Below are positions 1 through 6,239 of a stretch of 15,770 bases of DNA, piece after piece. Position 1 is the first letter of the stretch, and each line of letters opens with the position of its first letter. The notes below the pieces were generated by a model. That model worked only from the letters and a program-made list of their open reading frames with translations. It was not told where the DNA came from and ran no database searches. Position numbers and translations under genes: made by a program. Location: contig DAOOIT010000102.1 of the NCBI GenBank assembly GCA_035384565.1, positions 1 through 15,770 on the forward strand, given 5' to 3'. Source of the DNA: Planctomycetota bacterium (GTDB lineage Bacteria; Planctomycetota; PUPC01; DSUN01).

Positions 1-65
1 GGCGAAAGGATAGCCAAACGAGTAGCGACAGGCCGCCGCACCGGTTCTTTGACAATTCGGTCTGA

Positions 66-94
66 CCTCCCGCGGGTTGCCAACCCGCGGGAGG
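66..94. repeat. 29-bp near-perfect palindrome
   Basis: Two 14-nt arms, CCTCCCGCGGGTTG at 66-79 and its exact reverse complement at 81-94, are separated by one base (C80). As RNA the innermost pairs would open to form the loop. No T-run follows on either strand, so a dispersed palindromic repeat is more likely than an intrinsic terminator. Confidence 0.75.
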
Positions 95-111
95 TTGGGG
101 GTTGGGGGTTA

Positions 112-143
112 CCCTCCCGAAGGTGTTGGAACCTTCGGGAGGG
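112..143. repeat. hairpin repeat, copy 1
   Basis: A perfect 13-bp stem, CCCTCCCGAAGGT at 112-124 and its complement at 131-143, surrounds the 6-nt loop GTTGGA. The loop plus right arm recurs at the right end of the window: 122-143 matches 15717-15738 at 21 of 22 positions. It is therefore a dispersed repeat, not a one-off structure. Confidence 0.75.
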
Positions 144-210
144 GGCCTCATCGAGGAGCCATTTCGGCGAAGCGGGCCCCGGGCCTTGCGATGGGCGTCG
201 AGGGAGGGAA

Positions 211-246
211 TGGACGAGCTGGACAGGGTGGACAAGATGGACGGGA
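211..246. repeat. 9-nt imperfect tandem repeat, four copies
   Basis: Four consecutive 9-mers begin with TGGAC: TGGACGAGC, TGGACAGGG, TGGACAAGA and TGGACGGGA. The last four bases vary. It lies just beyond the stop codon of the cupin gene and is outside any supported gene. Confidence 0.6.
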
Positions 247-259
247 GGCGGCGCGCGGC

Positions 260-607
260 TCAGTCGTCGGTGAACCATTCGTCGGCGGGGTCCCAGGCGG
301 GGACGCCGATGACGAGGGTCTTGAAGTGGCCGTGGCCGCGGTGGGGGGTGCCGGGGTCAATGCGCACGAGGAGGCCAGGGGTGAGTGCGAGCGAGTCGTC
401 GCCGACCTCGAGCGTGCCCTCGCCTTCCAGGATGAAGTAGAACTCGGTGCAGTGCCTGTGGAAGTGGCGGCGGGAGTCCTGGATGGAGGTCACGTGGATG
501 TTGGCGGGCGAGCCGTCGCGGCGGGTGATGAGGCGCCAGCTCTGGCCGCAGGGGCAGGGGGTGGGGGGAACGTCCTTGAGGTGGCGGGTGTCATAGCCTT
601 TGGGCAT
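260..607 (-). CDS. small single-domain cupin protein
   Basis: A 115-residue cytoplasmic cupin (one beta-barrel). Cupin motif 1 is visible at residues 48-61, with metal-ligand candidates H48, H50 and E55 (H52 also nearby). Motif 2 is the segment PGTPH at 85-89 ending in H89. An N-terminal CPCG (18-21) could bind metal or be structural. No signal peptide is seen. The ATG at 607 is chosen because GGAGAG lies about 8 nt upstream and the cupin fold begins soon after; the frame continues upstream but only as a shadow of the preceding gene. It is the last gene of a three-gene minus-strand operon, 22 nt after the VCBS gene. Small cupins like this may be sugar or metabolite isomerases, dioxygenases or sensors. 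The substrate cannot be inferred. Confidence 0.85.
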   Translation of the reverse strand: MPKGYDTRHLKDVPPTPCPCGQSWRLITRRDGSPANIHVTSIQDSRRHFHRHCTEFYFILEGEGTLEVGDDSLALTPGLLVRIDPGTPHRGHGHFKTLVIGVPAWDPADEWFTDD

Positions 608-629
608 GGGCGGCTCTCCGGGCGAGTGC

Positions 630-3035
630 TCACTTGAAGGCAGTGGCGTCGAGGGTGAGGCGGAGGGCCTTGCCCGGCGCAATCTCGAGGGTTTTCTGGG
701 CGACGCGGCCGTCGGTGAGGCAGACGGAGAGGTGGACCTTGGCGGCCTTGAGGCCGAAGTGGGCCTCGGGCGCGGCCTGGCCGCCCAAGCCCTCGGCGCC
801 GTTGAGTTCGCGCAGGCCGAGGGGCCGGCCCTGGGGGTCGGCCACGCGCACGACGGCGCCGACCGAGCCCGTGGCCACGGCGAGCGAGACGGCGAGCGAG
901 CCGCAGCCTGGGGCGAGTTCGAGGTCGTTGAGGAGCACGAGGGCCTTCTTCTCGCCGTTGAGCACGAGGTCGAGGTCGCCGTCCTCGTCGGTGTCGGCGA
1001 AGGAGGCGGCGAGGGCCGGGGGCAGCTGGTCGAGGCCCGCGGCGGCGGTGGCATCCTTGAAGCCGCCCCTGCCGTCGCCGAGGAACAGGCGGCCGGGGGC
1101 TTTGGCGAGGCACACGAAGAGGTCGAGGCAGCCGTCGTTGTTCACGTCGCCCCAGGCGGCGGAGACGCAGGGCTCGGCCAGCTTCGCCAGGTCGCCCGCG
1201 GCGGCCAGGACGTCGGTGAAGGTGCCGTCGTTGTTGTTGCGGTAGAGGCGCGGCCTGGCGGGGTCGGGCACGAAGAGGTCGAGGTCGCCGTCGTTGTCGA
1301 AGTCGGCGAAGGCCACGCCCCTCTTGGCCTCGTTGGAGGCGCCGATGCGGATGCCGGCGCGGGTGTCGAGCTTGAAGCCCTTGCCGCCCTCGTTGTGGGC
1401 GAGGACGCCGTCGCCGAGGTTGTAGAGGAAGTCGGTGTAGCCGTCGCCGTCGTAGTCGGCGAAGGCGATGAAGTCGCCGTTGCCGACGCCGAGGCCCTTG
1501 GGGCCGAGGCCGGCCTTGTCGCTGGCGTCGCGGAACCAGTTGGGGCCTTTGCCCGTGTTCTCGAAGAGGCAGATGCCGTGCTCGCCGTTGGTGATGAGGA
1601 TGTCGGGCAGTCCGTCGCCGTTGTAGTCGATCCAGCCGGCGCCCTCGGGGTTGCGGGCGTGGGGTGCGGGGAGGAGGCGCGAGTCGTCGCGGAAGCGGCC
1701 GCCGGCGGCGGTGAAGAGCCGGAAGTGGCTGGTGAGGAGGTCGGGGTGGCCGTCGCCGTCGTAGTCGGCCCAGGCGGCGGCGCGGGCGGGGGCGGAGAGG
1801 CCGAAGGCGGCGGCCTGTTCGCGGAAGGCGCCGCCCTGGTTGAGGAGCAGCAGGTTGGCGCCGCCGACGCACAGGAGGGCGTCGAGGCGGTCGTCGCCGT
1901 CGGCGTCGGCCCACGAGATGCCGCGCACCTCGCCGCCGCCGTGGGGGAACTCGCCGGCGAGGCGGAAGCCGCCCCTGGCCCCCAGGATGCGGTCGAAGGC
2001 CACGCTGCCCTTGGCGGGAAGGCCGTCCACGAGGAGCATGATCTTGTCCACCCGCCCGTTGTTGGGGATGGGCTGGTTGTGCTGCCACTGGGAGGCTTCG
2101 CACTTGAAGTGGGGCGAAGCGACCGAGAAGCGCACGGGCGCGGCCCTGGCCTTGGCGGGCACAGACACGGGCGGGGCCTCGAACATCGTCCACTCGGGCG
2201 CGCAGCCGAAGGCCACGGCCACCGCGATCGGGCGGTCGCTGTCGTTGTCCACCAGCGCCGCGAAGAGCGGCTGGGCCGAGACGTCCACGTGGTGGAGGAG
2301 CGTGATCGCGAGCTTCTTGTCCGCGGCGCCGTCGGACCGGGCGCGGAGCACTTTGCCGCGGTCGCGCGTTTCCTCGACGGTCAGCGTGGCGGGCCGAGCC
2401 CACGTTTGCTCGCAGGCCCAGCCCGGCACGCCCTCCAGGCCGTCGAGGGGTTCGGAGGCCGGCGGCGGGGGGGGCTGGACGGGCTTGGCGGCCCTCCTGA
2501 CGTCGATCCTGGGGATCGAGGGATTGGGCTTGGGCGGCGCGGCGCGGCCGGCCACGGCGTCGCTCGTGATCTGGATGAGGTCGGGGGTGGTGCCGTTGAA
2601 GGTGCGGCCCATGGCGATCTCGACGTGGGTCATCCGCCACCAGGTGTCGTCGGGCTTCGGCTCGGCCGTGGCGAAGAGCTGGAACCAGGTGTCGCCGGCG
2701 TGGACGCACGAGGCGATGTCGCGGCCGTCGCGCTTGGCGTAGATGATGACCGGGTCGCCCTCTTTGAGCACGCCGAGCAGGTAGGCGGCGTGGTCGGCCG
2801 GGCCGATGCCCAGGTTCATCTTCACCAGCTCGAAGTCCTTCCTGCCCTTGAGCGCGCGCTCGATCTGGGCCGCGGCGATGCGTTTCGTGGCGTCTACCCG
2901 CGTCAGGCGGCCGACGTAGATCTGGTTCGACTCGTCCATCACCTCCTTGAGCGAGTAGAGGCGCTCGATGAAGGCGTGGGCGGGGCCGGCGAGCAGGCCC
3001 GCGAGCAGGAACGCGCAGAGCGACCGACGCCGCAT
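630..3035 (-). CDS. secreted FG-GAP/VCBS-repeat protein with ASPIC/UnbV-like C-terminus
   Basis: An 801-residue exported protein. Residues 1-21 form a signal peptide (RRR, hydrophobic core, AHA cleavage site). Residues 22-160 are an unnamed N-terminal domain, followed by a Pro/Ala-rich linker (165-195) and a beta-rich middle region. Seven calcium-binding Asp-rich repeats of the D-x-D/N-x-D-G-x-x-D type lie near 376, 423, 468, 526, 577, 628 and 680, consistent with an FG-GAP beta-propeller. The tail (about 723-785, containing GAVVRV, GGQ and HFGL) resembles ASPIC/UnbV domains of CRTAC1-like proteins. The start at 3035 is supported by GAGGGG about 8 nt upstream and by the signal peptide. It lies 11 nt after the YdjY/acylphosphatase gene. 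The likely role is extracellular or periplasmic ligand binding or adhesion; no catalytic site is recognised. Asp-rich repeats also repeat at DNA level: the same 20 nt occur at 1441-1460 and 1750-1769. Confidence 0.9.
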   Translation of the reverse strand: MRRRSLCAFLLAGLLAGPAHAFIERLYSLKEVMDESNQIYVGRLTRVDATKRIAAAQIERALKGRKDFELVKMNLGIGPADHAAYLLGVLKEGDPVIIYAKRDGRDIASCVHAGDTWFQLFATAEPKPDDTWWRMTHVEIAMGRTFNGTTPDLIQITSDAVAGRAAPPKPNPSIPRIDVRRAAKPVQPPPPPASEPLDGLEGVPGWACEQTWARPATLTVEETRDRGKVLRARSDGAADKKLAITLLHHVDVSAQPLFAALVDNDSDRPIAVAVAFGCAPEWTMFEAPPVSVPAKARAAPVRFSVASPHFKCEASQWQHNQPIPNNGRVDKIMLLVDGLPAKGSVAFDRILGARGGFRLAGEFPHGGGEVRGISWADADGDDRLDALLCVGGANLLLLNQGGAFREQAAAFGLSAPARAAAWADYDGDGHPDLLTSHFRLFTAAGGRFRDDSRLLPAPHARNPEGAGWIDYNGDGLPDILITNGEHGICLFENTGKGPNWFRDASDKAGLGPKGLGVGNGDFIAFADYDGDGYTDFLYNLGDGVLAHNEGGKGFKLDTRAGIRIGASNEAKRGVAFADFDNDGDLDLFVPDPARPRLYRNNNDGTFTDVLAAAGDLAKLAEPCVSAAWGDVNNDGCLDLFVCLAKAPGRLFLGDGRGGFKDATAAAGLDQLPPALAASFADTDEDGDLDLVLNGEKKALVLLNDLELAPGCGSLAVSLAVATGSVGAVVRVADPQGRPLGLRELNGAEGLGGQAAPEAHFGLKAAKVHLSVCLTDGRVAQKTLEIAPGKALRLTLDATAFK

Positions 3036-3046
3036 GCGGATGCCCC

Positions 3047-3964
3047 TCAATAGCGGGTCTCGAAGCCCTCGAAGCCGCCCTCGGCCGGCTCGTCCTTGAC
3101 GTCCAGGTTCTCGACCTTGGCGGCGCGGGGGCCGGCCTTGAGTTTCTCGACGAGCGCGGCCACCGCCTCGGGCGGCCCTTCGATGACGGCCTCGACCCGC
3201 CCGTCGGGCAGGTTCTTCACCCAGCCCGCGAGCTTGAGCATCCGCGCCTCGCGCTCGGTCCAGGCCCGGAAGCCCACGCCCTGCACGCGGCCGGTGACGA
3301 ACACGTGGACGCGCCTGGCCCCCTGGACGGCCTTGGGCATCACGCGCTCGAAGATGACGACGGCGGGCGTGCCCGGCTTGGGCAGCGCGGGGGCATTGGG
3401 CTTGTAGATGTTCTGCTCCTTGCACTCGGCCCGCGGGTTCTGGAGCAGCGGCGTGGCGTCGAGCCAGTGGAGGCCCACGATGTTCTTCGACACCGCGGCC
3501 TGGAGCACTTCCTTGTCGGCCGCGGGGTCATAGCCCTTGGCCGACCCGGTGAACACCCAGGGGCCGGGCTCCAGCGGCCGGCCAGTCCTGGCCGAGACCA
3601 CGAACTCGTCGGCCGGGCGGCGCACCTTCTGGCCGTCGGCCTCGTACTCGGCCAGGATGCGCACTCCCCTGCCCTTCGGCGGGTTGCCCTCCTTGGCGGG
3701 CTCGCCGGGCTCAAGGCCGATCCGGAGGAGGGCCTGGTGCAGTTCGTCGGGCGTGGCCTCGATCACGAAGATCGTCTCGTACTCCTTGCCCCCCTTGGCC
3801 ACGACGAGGTACTCGATGGCGCCCTTGAGCACGTCGTAGGTGCCCTGCTTGGCAAAGGCCGCCGACACGCTCACCGACTTCGCCTTCTCGTCCACGCTCA
3901 GCGTCGCGCCGGCCGCGGCCAACGCCCACAAAGCCGCGAAGAGGAAGCAGGCGGTTCGGTTCAT
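3047..3964 (-). CDS. secreted YdjY-like domain fused to acylphosphatase domain
   Basis: A 305-residue protein. Residues 1-20 are a signal peptide. Residues 21-170 resemble YdjY-type domains seen in planctomycete secreted proteins. A linker with Pro and Cys (about 171-210) leads to a complete acylphosphatase domain at 217-305. The family signature GRVQGVGFR is at 225-233 with the phosphate-binding Arg at 233, and GWVKN at 247-251 supplies the catalytic Asn251. Acylphosphatases hydrolyse carboxyl-phosphate bonds and are usually free-standing cytoplasmic enzymes of about 90 residues, so export as a fusion is unusual. The ATG at 3964 has AGGAG 8 nt upstream, inside a 10-bp palindrome (3968-3977). 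First gene of the operon with the VCBS protein and cupin. The domain is intact, but activity outside the cytoplasm is inference. Confidence 0.88.
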   Translation of the reverse strand: MNRTACFLFAALWALAAAGATLSVDEKAKSVSVSAAFAKQGTYDVLKGAIEYLVVAKGGKEYETIFVIEATPDELHQALLRIGLEPGEPAKEGNPPKGRGVRILAEYEADGQKVRRPADEFVVSARTGRPLEPGPWVFTGSAKGYDPAADKEVLQAAVSKNIVGLHWLDATPLLQNPRAECKEQNIYKPNAPALPKPGTPAVVIFERVMPKAVQGARRVHVFVTGRVQGVGFRAWTEREARMLKLAGWVKNLPDGRVEAVIEGPPEAVAALVEKLKAGPRAAKVENLDVKDEPAEGGFEGFETRY

Positions 3965-3967
3965 GCG

Positions 3968-3977
3968 AGGAGCTCCT
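3968..3977 (-). promoter_or_regulatory. palindromic ribosome-binding site
   Basis: The Shine-Dalgarno core AGGAG of the YdjY/acylphosphatase gene is the left half of a perfect 10-bp palindrome, AGGAGCTCCT, ending 3 nt before the ATG. With no loop it cannot fold on itself, but either half could pair elsewhere in the leader. A regulatory effect is speculative. Confidence 0.4.
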
Positions 3978-3982
3978 ACCAG

Positions 3983-4038
3983 GTTCGCCGTGCGGCCTTC
4001 AGGCCGCCCCGATACGGGCTGAAGCCCGCACTACGAAC
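3983..4038. repeat. REP/BIME-like pair of inverted hairpin units
   Basis: Two related units face each other. Left unit: tail GTTCGCCGTG (3983-3992), stem CGGCC/GGCCG (3993-3997 and 4002-4006), loop TTCA. Right unit, on the other strand: tail GTTCGTAGTG (4029-4038), stem CGGGC/GCCCG (4015-4028), loop TTCA. The tails match at 8 of 10 positions and the loops are identical, while the stems differ but remain paired. The arrangement is that of a bacterial interspersed mosaic element built from REP units. It lies in the predicted 5' leader of the YdjY operon and downstream of the six-gene operon. A third unit is at 6215-6238. Confidence 0.75.
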
Positions 4039-4045
4039 AACGCCT

Positions 4046-4051
4046 ATTATA
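4046..4051 (-). promoter_or_regulatory. -10 box of YdjY-VCBS-cupin operon promoter
   Basis: On the minus strand the hexamer is a perfect TATAAT. The -35 is weak: TTACAT lies 19 nt upstream, and a TTTACA reading would be 20 nt. Transcription would start near 4039, giving a leader of about 75 nt made mostly of the two REP-like hairpins. A 5-bp inverted repeat (CGCCT at 4041-4045, AGGCG at 4057-4061) encloses the box. Confidence 0.5.
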
Positions 4052-4103
4052 CCAACAGGCGGACGGGACGATGTAAAAGGCTGTAATCCTTCGTAGAAGA
4101 GCG

Positions 4104-6212
4104 TCACCGGGGCGGGGCCACCTGGCAGATGCGGTAGTGGTCGCCCTGGTCGAGCAGCGTGAAGTCGTCGGGGCGGGCGCGAATCCAGGCCATCTCGGCC
4201 GGCTCGCGGGCCGGGTCGCCGGGCGGAAGCGCGGGGTTGAGCTGCACGAAGACGTGCGTCACGCCCGCCTGGTCCAGGCCCGCCTTCCAGGCGGCCGGGC
4301 CGCCCGGCTCCGGCGGCACATAGACCACGCGGTTCTGGAGCCGCCGGCCCATGAGGGGATAGAAGTACCAGTGGTGGCCGAGCTTGGGCTCGTAGCTGGC
4401 GAGGGCGATGGTCTTGGGCTTCTGCGGCTCGTCGCAGAAGGCCCAGCCCTTCACCCAATGGCGCGGGAAGGGGTGCAGTTCCACGCGTGTCTCCAGGAAA
4501 TGGTTGCGCCAGCGGTCGCGGACCCAGGCCGTCCCGCACACGCCCGCGAGCACGGCGAGGCCCGCCGCAACGCCCCACGCCACGGCCGGCACGCGGGCGG
4601 CGGCCCGGCGGCCGAGCATCGCCCCCGCCCCCAGGGCGGCGAGGCCGAGCGCGGCCACGACCAGCACGCGCGGGCTGTCGGGCAGGATGCTCAGGGCGAA
4701 CAGGTCGAAGAGCATCAGCACGCACAGGCACGCGTGGAGGACCCGCCGCAGCCGCTCGGCGGCCAGCAGCGACACGCCGACGAGGGCGCCCACCGCCATC
4801 AGTGCCACCGGCCCGGCGAGGAAGCGGCTGAACGTGTCGGGCCAGAAGCGCCGGATCGCCACCGTGTTGGCCGACGGGTCGAGGTACAGCAGCAGCGCCG
4901 GCGCGGCCCAGCACAGCGTGAGCCAGCGCAGCTCGGCCCCGCGCGGCGAGCGGCGGGCCAGGGCGGCGGCCGCCAGGGCCAGCAGCGCGAGAAGCGGCAG
5001 CTTCGGACCCCACGACAGCGGCGCGGGCTCGGCGCCGTAGGCATACGAGATCGAACTGGCCAGTTGCCGCACGTCGTCGCGCCAGGTGCCGCGCCCCACG
5101 CTCTCGGCCACCGCCTCGACGACGGGCGCGGCGGGGAAGATATCCTTGCCCAGCAGGCGGATGGTGGCGGGGTAGAGCGGGTTGCCGGTCTCGACCCAGT
5201 TCCTGACGTAGGCATACCCGCCGCCGAGGGCGTTGAGCGCGAGGCACAGGCCCAGCGTGGCGGCGGCCCGGCGCGCGCCTCCCGCCCGCCGCAGCGGGGC
5301 CAGCACGGCGACGAGCCCGATCGCGGCCGCGGGCGGGATGGCCGTGTGCTTCGTGCCCACGGCCAGGCCCGTTGCGAGGAACGCGAGGGCGGCGTCGGCC
5401 CATCGGCCCTCCGCGAGCCACCGCACCAGGAACAGCGCCGCGCACGCGGTCAGGCCCATCACCAGCACGTCGTTGTACTGCGTGCACGCGTAGGCGAACA
5501 CGGCGGGCGAGAAGCACACGAGGCCCGCCGCCAGCGCGCTGGCGAAGAGGTCGAGGCCCAGCTCGCGGCCCAGCGCGTAGACGGCCACCGCGCCCAGCGC
5601 CAGGATCGGCAGGTTCGTGAAGTTGGCCAGAAAATCGCCGTGGAACGGCAGCATCGTCCAGGCCACAAGCGCCTCGAAGTGCAGCGGCAGGCGGGCGTAG
5701 CCCTGCATCGCCTGCGGCAGCGAGAGCCGGGCGAAGCCCCCTTGCTGCACCCACGCGCCGGCGAAGTAGTTGTGGTACGTCAGCGAGTCGAGCGACAGGG
5801 GCGGCCACACGGCAGCGCGGTAGGCGGCCCAGAACACGAGCAGCCCGGCGCCCGCGAGCAGCAGCGCGCCGCGCGAGCGCACGATCGCGCGCAGCCAGCC
5901 CGCCACGGGACGCCGGTCGGCCCAGAAGCCGCCGCACGAGGTCCGGCGCCAGTGGGCGGCGAGCCCGATGCCGAGGGCGGCAATCGTCGCCGCCTGCCGG
6001 GTGAAGAGCCCAAGGAGCGCGAGCGGATAGAAGACGGCGAGCGTGAGCGCGATGGCGAGCACGCCGGTCGCGGCCAGGCGCGTGGCGGCGCCCGTGGAGG
6101 GCCACCAGCGCCGCGCCGCCAGGTGCGCGGCGTAGAGCAGCGCCCCATTGGCCACCACGGTCAACAGCAGGCCGCGCAGCGCGTCGAGGTACAAAGTCGC
6201 TTCCCCAGACAA
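4104..6212 (-). CDS. GT-C-type polytopic membrane glycosyltransferase-like protein (second)
   Basis: A 702-residue integral membrane protein with about ten or more hydrophobic segments from residue 12 to about 530, then a soluble C-terminal region of about 170 residues. The acidic motif LDSLTYH (141-147) between early membrane segments resembles the catalytic Asp loop of GT39/ArnT/PMT-like transferases that use polyprenyl-phosphate sugars. NDVLVMG (247-253) and GTKHT (286-290) also fit such proteins. The predicted role is transfer of a sugar to a lipid or glycan on the outer face of the membrane. The start is uncertain: TTG at 6212 abuts the REP-like hairpin, while an in-frame TTG at 6194 has GGGGAAG 5 nt upstream (696 residues). 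Last gene of the six-gene operon. Assignment is to the GT-C fold only. Confidence 0.8.
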   Translation of the reverse strand: MSGEATLYLDALRGLLLTVVANGALLYAAHLAARRWWPSTGAATRLAATGVLAIALTLAVFYPLALLGLFTRQAATIAALGIGLAAHWRRTSCGGFWADRRPVAGWLRAIVRSRGALLLAGAGLLVFWAAYRAAVWPPLSLDSLTYHNYFAGAWVQQGGFARLSLPQAMQGYARLPLHFEALVAWTMLPFHGDFLANFTNLPILALGAVAVYALGRELGLDLFASALAAGLVCFSPAVFAYACTQYNDVLVMGLTACAALFLVRWLAEGRWADAALAFLATGLAVGTKHTAIPPAAAIGLVAVLAPLRRAGGARRAAATLGLCLALNALGGGYAYVRNWVETGNPLYPATIRLLGKDIFPAAPVVEAVAESVGRGTWRDDVRQLASSISYAYGAEPAPLSWGPKLPLLALLALAAAALARRSPRGAELRWLTLCWAAPALLLYLDPSANTVAIRRFWPDTFSRFLAGPVALMAVGALVGVSLLAAERLRRVLHACLCVLMLFDLFALSILPDSPRVLVVAALGLAALGAGAMLGRRAAARVPAVAWGVAAGLAVLAGVCGTAWVRDRWRNHFLETRVELHPFPRHWVKGWAFCDEPQKPKTIALASYEPKLGHHWYFYPLMGRRLQNRVVYVPPEPGGPAAWKAGLDQAGVTHVFVQLNPALPPGDPAREPAEMAWIRARPDDFTLLDQGDHYRICQVAPPR

Positions 6213-6214
6213 GA

Positions 6215-6238
6215 CCGCCTGAAGGCGGCACTACAAAC
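6215..6238. repeat. single REP-like hairpin unit between two operon genes
   Basis: Stem CCGCC/GGCGG (6215-6219 and 6224-6228) with loop TGAA is followed by CACTACAAAC (6229-6238). This matches the right unit at 4015-4038 in loop and in 9 of 10 tail bases, while the stem differs by paired changes. It nearly fills the 27-nt gap between the second radical SAM gene and the last membrane protein gene, so it would be part of the polycistronic mRNA and might tune expression of the last gene. Confidence 0.7.
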
Positions 6239-6239
6239 C

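Larger units (their letters stand above)
1..259. other. non-coding, repeat-rich left flank
   Basis: No convincing gene is visible. Short open frames here have no start with a ribosome site and read through palindromes and tandem repeats. The stretch holds a boxA-like sequence (43-60), a 29-bp palindrome (66-94), a G-rich run with TTGGGGG twice (about 95-110), a 13-bp-stem hairpin (112-143) and a 9-nt tandem repeat (211-246). It lies downstream of the minus-strand cupin operon, so the hairpins may act at the 3' end of that transcript. None is followed by the T-run of a classical intrinsic terminator. Confidence 0.6.

Noticed and set aside
49..54. TTGACA as a promoter -35 box
   Set aside because: No -10-like hexamer is found 15-19 nt downstream (the region is GC-rich palindrome), and no gene follows on the plus strand.
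95..110. G-quadruplex in the G-rich run
   Set aside because: Only two long G-tracts plus a short one are present; four adequate tracts are not visible without using the neighbouring palindrome.
66..143. Intrinsic terminators at the left hairpins
   Set aside because: Both stems are strong, but neither is followed by a T-run on either strand. They fit dispersed palindromic repeats better, although an effect on transcript ends is possible.
600..3053. Plus-strand open frame (about 817 codons) opposite the VCBS gene
   Set aside because: Its monotonous Val/Glu/Ala/Gly text is the antisense of Asp-Gly-rich VCBS repeats. The minus-strand product has a signal peptide and conserved repeats.
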